In this document: positions 21,690 through 31,782 of the stretch, in pieces
Numbering within the stretch: the stretch's first letter is position 1
How the letters are laid out: each line of letters starts with the position of its first letter
NCBI GenBank assembly: GCA_033675265.1
Contig: JAUJYZ010001088.1
Location: 124,001 to 188,000 of the forward strand
DNA length: 64,000 nucleotides
Direction: 5' to 3'
Source of the DNA: Actinostola sp. cb2023
Taxonomy: Eukaryota > Cnidaria > Anthozoa > Actiniaria > Actinostolidae
Made by a program: the position numbers and the translations under genes
Notes under the pieces: model-generated
Told to the model about the DNA's origin: nothing
The model's database searches: none
What the model saw: only the letters and a program-made list of their open reading frames with translations

Positions 21690-22835
21690 TCACATCCCCT
21701 GAACTGCAATTGTTTTCAACTGCTCATATAGACAAAGTGCTTCTCTCCAATGCCTAGGCTGCTGAAGATTAAGGGTGCTCATTACATATTGAAAGTACTC
21801 TTGGTGCTCACTTTCTTGATCTCTTTCTATAAGGTGACCACTTGCATAATCCAGCTCATTTTCAGGAACCTTAACACTCAAATTGCTGATGCCACCATGA
21901 CGCTCGGGTAATATATATATGGCATTTGGTCTCCCAGACACAGTGTCATGACGAGATTTGCGGATGTAGTGGGTGTTCCAGTGCTCTTGGACATTGTTTA
22001 AATCATTCTGTATCAAACCTGCAAAGCAGAACCATAAGCATTCTTTCTGGAGTACATCACCTGTGTTTAATTTCCCTTTTTCAACTAAGTCCTTGAAAAA
22101 ATTGATCCACCAAGTGCTCCAGTTCTTTTTCAGGAAAGACCACCAAGCCTCAATCCTCTGGTTTCTCGGTGAAGCTACGTATTTGTGTGCATGTGGGTTG
22201 TTCACAAAAAAACAATGGATGCCAGCCATTGTACCATTTTCCGTTCCAAGGTCAGTGGTTAGTTCACGTGGACATCCTTCAAACTCTCTAACTGCCTCTA
22301 AATAATAGGCTGCAATGTTACCTGGATAGCTGTTTGATCGAGTTACGTAAAGCCAGATAATTTTCCGACTAAAACCGTCGATGGAACCATGTATTGGGAA
22401 ACCGTATGGCGACAGTTTATCATATCCGTCTGCATGCCATACGCTGTTGGGGCCAGGATTATGGTATTCTCGCCTACGGAGCCTGTGCGCTCTCCTGGAC
22501 TCAACACCTTCTGGATCCAGTTCTCGCATAAGTTCTGGAACGACAATCCGGGGAACAATCATACCTCTCAGTCGAAGCGTATGCCAAATAGACCGATAAC
22601 CAACACTGGCATCTGGTCCATCTAACAGGTCTTGAATGGCTTGTCTGACAGAGTTCACGTCGTAGTTGACATTTTTTCTGGATAAATCCATAGCTTTGAG
22701 CCACCTTTTTAAAGAACTCAAACTCATTTCGATTCCAAAATCGTGATAAAGCATTCCTATAATTTCGTCATATTGGTATCCCTTATAAAACAAGTATTCT
22801 ATTGCTTCTTCTTTTTCGTGTTTCTCGTCCGCCAT
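21690..22835 (-). CDS. IS3EU-like DDE transposase
   Basis: A 381-codon uninterrupted frame. I chose the ATG at 22833-22835 (MADEKHEKEEAIEYLFYKGY) because upstream codons translate the terminal repeat array. The N terminus has a helix-turn-helix-like segment (YDEIIGMLYHDFGIEMSLSS), then a second one near VGYRSIWHTLRLRG. The retroviral-integrase-type core follows: HADGYDKL (first D), LTTDLGTENG (second D) and NQRIEAWWSFLKK (E). The enzyme should cut and join the element ends in the nucleus. No intron or stop is seen, in contrast to the HECT gene in the same element, so this copy may still encode a full-length protein. It lies convergent to the HECT gene, with its 5' end next to the right TIR. 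Confidence 0.85.
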   Translation of the reverse strand: MADEKHEKEEAIEYLFYKGYQYDEIIGMLYHDFGIEMSLSSLKRWLKAMDLSRKNVNYDVNSVRQAIQDLLDGPDASVGYRSIWHTLRLRGMIVPRIVVPELMRELDPEGVESRRAHRLRRREYHNPGPNSVWHADGYDKLSPYGFPIHGSIDGFSRKIIWLYVTRSNSYPGNIAAYYLEAVREFEGCPRELTTDLGTENGTMAGIHCFFVNNPHAHKYVASPRNQRIEAWWSFLKKNWSTWWINFFKDLVEKGKLNTGDVLQKECLWFCFAGLIQNDLNNVQEHWNTHYIRKSRHDTVSGRPNAIYILPERHGGISNLSVKVPENELDYASGHLIERDQESEHQEYFQYVMSTLNLQQPRHWREALCLYEQLKTIAVQGM

Positions 22836-22931
22836 TTTACTTATTCGAGTATTATGGTCTGGATATATGGGTTGCCTGTGGTGGTCTGAATTCACTTCCG
22901 CCGTGGATTTCCACTTCCACCGTGGACGATA

Positions 22932-23300
22932 CCCGCTGACATTCTTGATAGCGGAGCGGGCGCGAAGAGGCTCACTTCCGCCGTGGACTATCCACTTCCG
23001 CCGCAACTTCTGAGTCGGTTGTGGTTGTGGCTTATGAGATTTGTGGCGGTTGTGCCGTGAGATTTGTGGCGGTTGTGCCGTGAGATTTGTGGCGGTTGTG
23101 CCGTGAGATTTGTGGCGATTGTGCTGTGAGATTTGTGGCGGTTGTGCCGTGAGATTTGTGGTGGTTGTGCCGTGAGATTTGTGGAGGTTGTGCCGTGAGA
23201 TTTGTGGCGGTTGTGCCGTGGAAATCTTGGTGGCGTGCCGTGAATTTGTGGTTGTGCCGTGACTTTCTCGGTTGTGCCGTGACACTTGTGGGCCACCGTA
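22932..23300 (-). repeat. Right TIR of IS3EU-like element with expanded 23-bp array
   Basis: Reverse complement of the left end, from GCTGACATTCTTGATAGCG at 22938 out to CACCGTA at 23300. It holds about seven to eight 23-bp units, more than the left side, so the two arms differ in length by array expansion. It also forms the 5' flank of the transposase gene. Confidence 0.9.
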
Positions 23301-24159
23301 GAGGTCAGAATTCCACCACCAAGCCCAGTCATTCTCTGATGCATCTAATACCGGTTGGGGCGGTCATATACTGCAGGAAGGCAAAACGACGGTGGAAACT
23401 CGAGGCTATTGGGGCGTTCATGAACGCGGGCTCCCCATCACCGCCAAAGAGACCTTGGCTCTCCTGTATACCCTTCAAAACCTTGCAAACGATCTCCATA
23501 ACGCCAGGATCGATGTTTTCGTGGATAGTAAAGTATTGGTAGCAAGTTGGGAAAAACAGGTGTCCAAATCGCCCGTCATCTCGGCCACGCTAAAATCCTT
23601 ATTTCAGTTCTGTGCTAAGAGAAATCTTGGTCTGTCACTTCGCTACGTGCCGTCGAAAGAGAATCCCGCCGACGCCCCGTCACGTGTCTTATCGGATTTG
23701 GATGCCACGTCGAGTGACGATGCTTGGAAGCTGGTGGAGCGAACCATTGGCCCCCACTCTATTGATCTAATGGCATTACCATCTGTCGCCCGGCGCAACC
23801 GTTCCGGACGCCGTCTACGTTTCTTCGCACCTGTTCCCTGCCAAGAGTCGTCAGGCACCAATGTATTCTCACAAAGGCTGCATCAGAATGCTGATGTGTT
23901 CCCGCCTTTTGTGCTCGTGGGCCCACTGCTGCGATTTTTGTTGCCCCAAGGGTGTGCTGTCACGATGATCGTACCTGACGTTTGCCCAAGGAAATACTGG
24001 TGGCCCATACTCCAGCGCAGAGCTATCGTTTCCTTCAAGCTAGGAGAAAAAGGAGACATGTCGGTACTTCTCTTCCCATCCAGGAAAGGTCTAAACCCAT
24101 GGTTAGCCCGTCCTCTCCAATGGGACCTGTGGGCCTTCAGAATTAACGCTGGTCAGTAA
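23301..24159 (+). pseudogene. DIRS-like RNase H and C-terminal region
   Basis: This segment continues the frame from 16370. RNase H signatures are all present: SFSDASNTGWGG (D), ITAKETLALLYTL (E), DVFVDSKVLVASW (D) and NPADAPSR (D). After it comes SIDLMALPSVARR and a stretch with GTNVFSQ and PRKYWWPILQ that is typical of DIRS elements after RNase H, where a methylase-like domain is often annotated. It stops at TAA 24157-24159. Possible donor GGTCAGT lies just before the stop. The segment itself is intact; it is called a pseudogene because the whole ORF is split by 6.9 kb. Confidence 0.85.
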
Positions 24160-24425
24160 AGCCAATCAGCTACACGGCGTCTCAATTAAGTACAAATAGA
24201 ACTGACTTTTGCCTAAGAACCTTGTTATAGGGATTACTAGTTAATCGAGCACTTTTACCCATCCTATGTATTTACATCGCTTTATAACGCATAGTTGTCA
24301 AAGCCACGTTTATTAAGCCCTTTATTCGTTAAAAGGTTAATAGCTAGTTGTTTACAATGTTATATCTTTTGTGTCTCTTTTTTCTTTTTAAAACATTTTC
24401 TTTTTCTCCTTTTCTGCTTTCCTCA

Positions 24426-25741
24426 GCCTCTTATTGAAACCCCCAGGATCTGGCGCCCAGCAGTTCGCTGTCCCGAATGTTCCTACCCCAACGACGAGTG
24501 TTTTACTTTTTGTCAGCAATGCGGTTACAAGCACAAGTGTGTAGGGGGAGCTTTCATTGCGGAAAAAGCGGTTCTCGATATCCCCTCGTTAGATGAACGT
24601 CTCAACACGCTCCAATCCGTTCAGGAAGCCAAGCCATACGAAAAGCAAAAAGCAAGTCTGTCAAAGGGAATTGGATAATTTTTTGAGTTCCTTACCAATG
24701 CCTAAGACCTTGTTGTCTGCCTCCCCCCGGGACATCTCCAGGTTCCTGGTATGAAGAGATAAGGGTGGGAGGACGAAGGTCCACGCTACTTCACATGTCC
24801 ATCTTTTGGCTCTTCCAAGAAGTCGCGTTGCCCATGCCCAACTAGATTGGCGGCAGGGACTGTCGACAGCTTGATAGGGAAGTTGCGCTCAATGTTCATG
24901 GTAGCGGGTCGGGGTAGCGAGTGGAACAATCTGTTGGTGGTGGCACACGGCAGCATTAAATCATACCTTCGCCTCACACGAGAAGAGAAGGCCCAAGCCA
25001 GGATAAGCCCTACACAAGCCGTTCCGCTATTTGTTGACAAGCTAGTCAAGCTGTGTACCTAACTAAGATCACTTGTCTTCTCCCCTGATTGCTCACCCAG
25101 CCAAAGGTACGTCCTCGCCAGGGACTTATCCTTCTTTTGCCTGGAGTTCTACACCGGGACAGAGCTTCAGATCTGGGCAGAGTCCTCACAAAGGAAATCG
25201 CTTGTTCCCCCAAGAAAGATGGTTTCCTTTTCAGACAGATGTTTGGGAAAACGCTATGGGGAGGTGATACCAACACATTTATGCCCTGTTGCTAACCTGG
25301 AACTGTACATTAAGCTATGCGACTTGATGGCCATAAACCTAAGAGACGGTTACCTTTTCCGTATGCTTAACAGCGCAGGAGAGGTATCAGCCACACCTTT
25401 CACCGGATCAGCAGTGGCGAACCGTTTATCACGCCACCTAAACAACGCAGGAGTCAAGAATGGCGAATCGATGCACAGTTTCCGCAGCGGATGTTCAATT
25501 ACGCTATCCCTTCTTGGTGTCTCCCCGGAAGACGTAGCAAGGCATGTGGGGCTGGAGGTCGTTAGATACCTTGGAATATTACTCTCACACCGGGAAAGTC
25601 ATGAACGCCGAACGAGTAGCATCAACTTTAGCTGGCAGCACCGCCGCATATTCAAAGGGGTCAGCATCTGAGGCGTCTATTGCTGGTAGACAGTTTCTTG
25701 CCAATAACGACCTCGGAAACTTTGTTCAAGCTTTCACTTGA
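24426..25741 (+). pseudogene. DIRS-like zinc ribbon and tyrosine recombinase, frameshifted
   Basis: A strong acceptor (CTTTTCTGCTTTCCTCAG, ending 24425) precedes CPECSYPNDECFTFCQQCGY, a zinc ribbon, suggesting an intron before this ORF. The recombinase follows in several frames: RLAAGTVDSLIGKLRSMFMV (about 24840), DRASDLGRVLTKEI (arginine I, about 25160), MHSFRSGCSITLS (HxxR, about 25470) and DTLEYYSHTGKVMNAE (nucleophilic tyrosine, about 25567). The frame changes at about 24670, 24930, 25060, 25150, 25280 and 25555, so it is a pseudogene. It would have catalysed integration of the circular DNA copy (family knowledge). The final frame ends at the stop 25739-25741. Confidence 0.8.
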
Positions 25742-25849
25742 TGTTAATTAAACATATTTAAATTCGCTCTGAGATTCGTTTCTGAGTTTCGGGAGGATAC
25801 CTTTTCTTACACCCCGTCCGGCTTTCCTCCTGGGTTGTATCCGCTTTAA

Positions 25850-26269
25850 AGTGCCTATGAAATGAAAACAGACCCCATTTTTATTTGCTACTACGAAAGA
25901 TTACTATTTGCTTGTTTACATGGCGTTAATAACAAGTGAATTGAGCTTCAGGAACATTTTTTATTTCGCGCACGAAGTTGGGCATTTTGGGTTTCAAAGT
26001 GCGACAATTCCCGCTCAGTCAAACTATAGAAATGTGATGTCATAAGTTGTACAAACAAAGGCATACACAACTTATGATGCCACCGAGCCATTGTCAAGGG
26101 CCCAGTCTCTTGTTGCACATTTTGGTTGAAAATGATAATTTTCGAACCGCGAAAAAAAAATGTTCGCAGGCTCAAAGTCGATGTTTAAATACAGCAAATG
26201 TTCAGAGAAAGACCAAACAACAATAATGTTCTCTAAAACAAGGATCGACATTTTCGTTTCATAGGCACT
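25850..26269. mobile_element. 420-bp TTAA-flanked MITE
   Basis: Starts AGTGCCTATGAAATGAAAA and ends TTTTCGTTTCATAGGCACT, inverted repeats of about 19 bp with one mismatch, flanked by TTAA at 25846-25849 and 26270-26273. TTAA duplication points to piggyBac or Kolobok mobilisation. It has no coding capacity and lies in or near the 3' region of the DIRS-like element. Confidence 0.85.
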
Positions 26270-26394
26270 TTAAATCCCAAAGATAGCAGTAGCAATTCAG
26301 CGATTAAGGTGGAGGTCCAATCTCATTCTCCCATAACTTAATCGCACCGAGACAATGAGTGGAGGAATTTAGTAGTGAAAATGGTTTACTATCG

Positions 26395-26556
26395 GGACGA
26401 GACGCAGTGTCCGTATTAACTGGGTGTCCGTATTAAATGGGTATGTTTTATAGGCATTTCTATGAGTTTCGATTCGGCAGGGACAGAACATCATGTCCGT
26501 AATAACCGGGTGTCCGTACTAACCGGATGTCCGAAAGGCCGGGTTGCACTGTAATA
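26395..26556. mobile_element. Pogo-like MITE end (partial)
   Basis: Reiterated GTCCGTATTAA / GTCCGTAATAACC phrases end in CCGGGTTGCACTGTA, which resembles a pogo/Tigger-type end (CAGTGCAACC inverted, next to TA). No matching left end was found, so only one terminus seems present. It is followed by an (AAC)n run at 26558-26574. Confidence 0.45.
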
Positions 26557-26993
26557 ACAACAACAACAACAACTGTAATTGATAACGAGACGCTCTACTA
26601 GCGTGAAGTCAGGCTTCTAACTGATATGTAGCCTATTTGAACATAGATATCTTAGTGCGATTAAAACAGTGTTTGATCGCTCCTTACGTGACTCGCTAGA
26701 ATATTTACTGCGATTTCACAAACTCAGCGAATCATGAATGATAATGACATAGTTTAATTGGTACCGTACATATATAACAAATAACGTATACATAAACTAG
26801 ACATCGCAGAGTGAATAAACAATGTTTGGATCAAGTGTAAATATGGGTTTAAATATGACGTAACTTAATTGCTTTTTTCTCTTCGCTGCGCGTATCAACT
26901 CACTTCGTTCTCAGTTCTAAGAGATCTCTAAACCCTTTGCAGTACTAGTACTGGATTAATAAATCCATATCTCTATGAATTATTGTGGTTATT

Positions 26994-27075
26994 TTGAAAA
27001 CAAGACGACATAACCTTCCTTCAACAAGGTTTGTGAAGAGTGCGATGTCTCGTGTTGATAAACCATGTTGTTAGA
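26994..27075. repeat. Dispersed repeat copy 1 (CAAGACGACATAACCTTCC)
   Basis: This copy (AAGACGACATAACCTTCC, CAACAAGGTTTGTGAAGA, GATAAA.CC) recurs at 28243-28312 with about 10-15% differences. Function unknown; probably an old interspersed repeat. Confidence 0.7.
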
Positions 27076-27235
27076 GCCTTCAGTGATTATCTAATGACCG
27101 GCACAGGGCGCAAGCGCTGTAGAACCCAGTTGGCGATTTGATTTTGATTTGAGATCAAAGAAGAATACGACGACGACAACGACCGGCCTGCATTTTTAGA
27201 GTCAGGCCTTACACATGAAGCCCGACTAATAACCA

Positions 27236-27592
27236 TAATCGATTTATATAGCGCTATTTCTAATCTATCCAATAGCGCTTTACAAGAATCATAAAAAATA
27301 ATATTAATAATAACACTTATAGCAAAAATCCTATAGCAAAAATTAGTAATAAAAAAACAATTATTCATGTTATACAAATAATTAGTAACTATCACGAAAA
27401 GGAGCAGATTCGCTCGGTACAGAAAACCAGTTTCACTTGATTTTTCCATTAAACGAACAACAGCGGCAAAATTGACGTCACACGCCCATGGTCACGCATT
27501 CTTCACTTTTTCTTGTTGTAAAGAGCATTGAGACATTGTGGAATGCGCGCTCTCTTTTTATTGAAGAAATAAATTATCATTATTATTATTAT
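27236..27592. repeat. LINE 3'-end-like sequences
   Basis: TTTATATAGCGCTATTTC with TAGCGCTTTACAA (27243-27290) and TAAAGAGCATTGAGACATTG followed by an (ATT)n tail (27520-27592) look like the hairpin and microsatellite tail found at the 3' ends of CR1/L2-like LINEs and their SINEs. The two are in opposite orientations, so two truncated insertions may lie back to back. No reverse transcriptase remains here. Confidence 0.45.
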
Positions 27593-27597
27593 TCTGA

Positions 27598-27886
27598 TAT
27601 ATAGCTAAATGCATAATCGTTGTCGGGTCGAAAATCATGAAAGCTAAGACCAAAAGGAATTCTGGGAAATTAAAACCCTCAAATAACATCGTCAAATCAT
27701 CGACCTTTTTATCCAGACTTGTAGGATCTTAGTTAAATAGCTGATATACCTTCAAAACTATGAGAACATTGAATATATCTGCATGTAATGTGGCTCATGA
27801 ATTGATTTCCCATCCATCCTTGCGGTCTCAGCTTCTATGATTTATGATTTTCGACCCGACAACGATTATGCAATTAGCTATATAAG
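27598..27886. mobile_element. MITE with ATAGCTAATTGCATAATCGTTGTCGGG-type ends
   Basis: The left end (TGCATAATCGTTGTCGGGTC, from about 27611) is inverted at 27854-27875, and outside both ends is TATAGCTA/TAGCTATA. The inverted repeats are about 38 bp. A second, shortened copy lies at 36083-36235. No coding capacity. Confidence 0.85.
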
Positions 27887-28242
27887 AACATATATTAAAG
27901 TAGTAGAAGAGCAGGTTATTTCAATTGGAATGTAAGTTATGTGACCTTTCCCCTGATATATTGACGAACTAGACGCTATAATAAGCGTTCACTCGTGCCC
28001 TGGTGCGATTGAGCACTGGGATGCATTGTAGCATGAAAGATTTTTCACTTGCATTTGATATTTCATAAGATTTTGATATGATTTTTTTCAGATTTTTCAG
28101 ATATGATTTTGAGTCCGCGGAACGACTTGGTCCGAAAACGCTTGACATCTTTTAGAGTAGGTCTACCGCTAACGCCGTGTGCATTTGTATGTGAGATAAG
28201 CGTATTAGAATACTTCCTTCAAATCGTTTTTTTCTCATGATC

Positions 28243-28312
28243 ACAAGACGACATAACCTTCCTCCAACAAGATTTGTGAAGAAAGAGGTCGACTGTCGAT
28301 AAAACCTTGAGC
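28243..28312. repeat. Dispersed repeat copy 2
   Basis: Second copy of the repeat at 26994-27075, same orientation. Confidence 0.7.
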
Positions 28313-28784
28313 ATAGATCAGCTTTTAGTGGTCTCGTTCCCAATCCCACTCGATTGCAGATTGTGCTTAGTCATCATAGGTGTATTCACTGCTTAAACAT
28401 TTCTCTCTGTTTAGATCTGAGATAACGATTATAGTTATCAACTCAGTGTTTGGTTACTTGTTCGTTGACTCGGCACTTGACAACATAATAGCGGCCAGCT
28501 CAGAATTTGTATAAACGGCTGGTTAAAAGGGTTAACAGTGCTAGCAAAATCGAGAAAACATATTTAGATTTTGGGAAACTACTTTACGTGAGTTTTAATT
28601 TGACGGCTGAACTTGTCCCTTGACCTCTGGTGCCTCTGTAATCTCTCTTGTAGTCAGACTTCTTGTCTCCTTCCAATTCGCGACTCACCAACAACAACAA
28701 CAACAAAATACGGTCTCCAATCTTAGACTCGTGCCCGGCCTTAGGCCTGAGTAATTAATTAAAAAACGATAATTTTTCGGTTAG

Positions 28785-29345
28785 GGACCCGTGGCAAGGC
28801 TACCAGGAGAGTCCCGATGGAAGGGATCTCGATGACTGCATTAGCGTTACAGGGGAGGAGGATGAAATGAGCGCACTGTTGGATTCCAGCACAGCCACCG
28901 ACACCACCTCAGCTCAAAAACCTGAGCAAGAGCACGAGGTCGTGAAGCGAATTGAAGCGTCAATTGAAGAAAAGGGGAAAAACGGACCAAAGGTTCGACA
29001 ACAACTGGCCCCGATATGGCACTGAGGAGCGAAACTGAGCCAGGAAAAATTAAATGTGCTGAACAAACATACTCTACCGGAGGTTTGTGCAGCCCATCCT
29101 GGAAGACTGTGAAGTTAATGGCAAGATCTGGGAGCAACTAAACGCATACCACCGCAAGACGGATCTCAGGCTCGCAAATTTCTAACAAATCTACAAAGAG
29201 CGCCAGCCGTGGAGATTACGATGTAAAACAAAATTGTTGAAGACAAGAATATATCCCAACGGTATGATGGCAGCGAGTTCAAAAGAGGGCGCTACATACA
29301 ATCACCAGAAAGCCACACGGAAATCAGTCAGAGCAAGCCTATCAT
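28785..29345 (+). pseudogene. Unrecognised coding remnant
   Basis: After a splice-acceptor-like TTTTTCGGTTAG, a frame of about 79 codons reads DPWQGYQESPDGRDLDD and EVVKRIEASIEEKGK, ending at TGA 29023. Continuing in shifted frames are ALRSETEPGKIKCAEQT, then IWEQLNAYHRKTDLRLANF and RYDGSEFKRGRYIQS. The codon-like texture over 550 bp with three frame changes suggests a decayed gene. I do not recognise the family. It may belong to the retroelement remnants that follow. Confidence 0.45.
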
Positions 29346-29399
29346 ACATATTTTTATCATATTAGTTTTTTTCGACCTTGAGTTTGTTTATTGTAATAA

Positions 29400-30160
29400 T
29401 TAATTAAGTAGAATTAGAATTATTATTATTATTGGCACCAAGTTATAAAGTCCAAAGCCTCTCCCTCCCAAGTTTATGACTAAATCTTCGAAGAAGCTGG
29501 AGGACTGCTTTTAAAATGCTTGCAGCATCTCAAGCATTCCAAGAAACCGCAAACAAGTTGAGAATGCAAAATACAAAGGCAAAAACATTTGCAGTTCATA
29601 TTAACTGTACGATCTTACTCTGAAGTCAAACGAAGAACAGGAGTAGGGGAAAGTATACATTCGACGCTTGCAAGTCGCTCCCAGCGATAATATTGCAGAC
29701 AATATGAAATGAAGGTACAGACTTTTTAAGCCGTTTAATAAACTCGCAGATCGTAACGTACACAACGTTCAACATCAGATATTTTTTTGGAACACCCACA
29801 ACGTACAGGCAGTTACTACTTGCAGATAGAACAACTGGAACACCCCACTCTACTAGGTGCAACAATCATCCACACAAGAAAGGATAGATACGCCGGTTCA
29901 AATACTTTGGTGGCACATTAACTGGACTTTACAAAAGAAATTCACATTAACTGGACTCGAGACACCTTTTTCTGCAAATAATTTCAGACGAGTCAATGCA
30001 AGAGCAGCGGGGATCACTGTGGGCTCATTCACAATGAGCGGAAATGGCTTCAACATATTTGCGGCACGTGCTGGTCAAAGGAACACAGCATTGCCAAACA
30101 TGCTGGATCTTCTGCTGATTTTCCTATGGAGACACAGAAATCTGGATGACTAGATGTCGT
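29400..30160. other. Mostly featureless spacer
   Basis: AT-rich sequence with an (ATT)n run near 29420. The 98-codon frame at 29857-30153 and the antisense frame at 29626-29865 have no recognisable domain. It may include decayed upstream parts of the Penelope-like element. Confidence 0.4.
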
Positions 30161-30179
30161 GTCAAGAAGCTTGACGCAA

Positions 30180-30612
30180 ACTGAGTCCGTGGTGGGTCTA
30201 GACTTGCCCACCTTTATGCCTTGCCTAAAACACACACAGAACAAAAAAACACAGAACAACTAGCAATGTGTTCAATCATATCTGCAACTGGATCATACAA
30301 CTATGAATTAGCTAAGTGGCTTGATAACAAACTAAAGCCATTATCAGTCAACCAGTACACCATTACTGATTGCTTTCCCTGACGACAATATGTGGAATGA
30401 AGATCACTAAAGGAGAAGTGTCAGCATCGTATGACGTCACATCACTCTTTACGAACGTTCCCCTCAATCATGCAAGCCATCCAATTTGTGCCTGAAAAAG
30501 CTTTTCCTTATGATTGGCTCAACAAGATGCATCGACTAAATATCACAAAATTTCAACTTGTGGAGCTCCTTGAAGTTGCCATGAAAGACTGTTAGTTATT
30601 CTATAATAGAGA
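30180..30612 (+). pseudogene. Penelope-like element reverse transcriptase fragment
   Basis: Frames read in order ARLAHLYALPKTHTEQK (like the PLE motif YGLPKIHK), CSIISATGSYNYELAKWL (like PIVSSIGSYNY..LAKYL) and SYDVTSLFTNVPLNHA (catalytic region A, with its aspartate). It continues with NLVELLEVAMKDC. These are family motifs of Penelope-like reverse transcriptases. At least two frameshifts are seen (near 30380 and 30470). No GIY-YIG endonuclease is visible here. Confidence 0.7.
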
Positions 30613-30649
30613 GTATTGTCATTCCATTTTCCATTAGTCGTATAAGGAA

Positions 30650-30953
30650 ATATATTAGTTTTCACATTGCAGAAATTTTAATGCATGCCTTTGTTACATC
30701 TAGAATATATTTCTGTAATTCCCTTTTATATGGGATACCCAAGAATGTGATCAAAAGACTTCAGTCAGTACAGAACGCCGCAGCTTCAAGTGTTGATAAC
30801 CTTATGAGGAAGATTCGGAATCTGGCATCCCACCCTCGACCTGAATTTAATAAGTACGAGGACATGGAATTGCTCGAAGCCTTAAAGTATGCGGCCCAAG
30901 ATTCCGTTCACGAAAAAAGTGGCTACTTTAAACTGACGTTCGAAACACTATGA
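30650..30953 (+). pseudogene. LINE (CR1/L2-like) reverse transcriptase C-terminal scrap
   Basis: MHAFVTSRIYFCNSLLYGIP followed by KRLQSVQNAAA matches the conserved C-terminal region of CR1/L2-like LINE ORF2 (the better copy at 41974-42900 has HAFITSCIDYCNSLLYGLP). After NAAA the frame runs into unrelated sequence (SVDNLMRKIRNLASHP) and stops at 30953. The aspartate before YCN is changed to tyrosine. Confidence 0.7.
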
Positions 30954-31257
30954 TCAAAGATGAACCAACCCAATGAGCTCTTCCAAAGCTACCTTTTGCC
31001 TCTCTTGGGTGACTAAAGTAACATAAAGCTCAATGATGTCTAATTGTATCTATGAGCCTCATTTCCCTGCCTCCTCCGGGCCCTTACCCCACTCCTCCTT
31101 CATTCATTCACCATTTTAGGAGGGTTGGTGAGGGTCAGTTATGAAAAAGAGCACCTAAACAGCTCTCCCCTGCCCTTGTCCCACATGGAATGGGTGGGAT
31201 TGTGTTCCCACGTGGAACCAATGGAAATTCCTATTACAGTATATGGTTGGCTTGTGT

Positions 31258-31503
31258 CGACAGGAACTCCCCGCTACCACAAATCTGTTTGTGCCTTCAG
31301 TGAGATGCCCAACGTATGGTCATGATAATGATCACGATTTTCATTTCTGTCAACGCTGTGGTTATAGGAGACAAGTGGTTACCTGGTCGGCCATCAATTC
31401 ACACAGTGAGCCCAAGGGGCATATGTCATTTTTTAGTGTACATAAAAAGTGCATTCTATTTTTCATGCCGTTGGTAGGGAAGGAGAATGGGACAAACGAC
31501 TAG
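31258..31503 (+). pseudogene. Second DIRS-type zinc-ribbon exon relic
   Basis: An acceptor-like GTGTCGACAG precedes SVRCPTYGHDNDHDFHFCQR and CGYRRQVV. Compared with 24465-24530 the pattern CP.C.Y.ND..F.FCQ.CGY is kept, with one cysteine replaced by tyrosine. It appears to be a fragment of another DIRS-like element; no recombinase follows. Confidence 0.55.
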
Positions 31504-31782
31504 GCCTGGGGAATGCATGAATGTTGAACAGTAATTCAGACAGAATTTATTAAAAAATTCAATGAATACAAGCATGCTTATTATATAGAACAGTCATTTT
31601 CCACATAAATGAAGATTATTTATGAAAATTGTGTTTAACTGATGGAACATTAACATTACATTCCCTTTTACATTCCCTTTTACAGCATTCGCGCAGAAAA
31701 AGAAACCAAGACAACAAGCCGGCAATCCAGCTGCCTAAAAAAACAGTACAGGAAATGTTACATGCAGGTAATGTTATATTTA

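Larger units (their letters stand above)
16371..23300. mobile_element. IS3EU-like DNA transposon carrying a HECT-domain gene
   Basis: The element starts TACGGTGGCCCACAAGTG and ends with the exact reverse complement CACTTGTGGGCCACCGTA. The 6-bp GAGGTC flanks it on both sides (16365-16370 and 23301-23306). Removing the element and one copy of GAGGTC restores an uninterrupted DIRS reading frame, which confirms the borders. Inside are a DDE transposase on the minus strand, a zinc-ribbon/HECT gene on the plus strand, a long foldback at 19516-19799 and a small LINE-type insertion. As far as I recall, IS3EU elements have integrase-like DDE transposases and 6-bp duplications, which matches. Length is 6,930 bp. 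Confidence 0.9.
4262..25741 (+). mobile_element. DIRS-like tyrosine recombinase retroelement, split into pieces
   Basis: Three separated segments on the same strand give one element when read in order: reverse transcriptase (4262-4555), the end of RT (16172-16370), then RNase H, a C-terminal region, a zinc ribbon and a tyrosine recombinase (23301-25741). RT plus RNase H plus a tyrosine recombinase instead of a DDE integrase is the hallmark of DIRS/PAT/Ngaro elements. The reading frame crosses the 16370/23301 junction exactly. Its 5' part lies beyond the BEL/Pao insertion, outside the window. Terminal repeats were not identified. The 3' region may run past a small MITE at 25850-26269. Confidence 0.85.

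Noticed and set aside
16362..23310. CRISPR-like array in the 23-bp repeats
   Set aside because: Units are contiguous without unique spacers and lie inside inverted transposon ends of a eukaryotic element.
28847..29137. 96-codon antisense frame
   Set aside because: The opposite strand has better coding texture and a splice acceptor, and the antisense frame has no domain.
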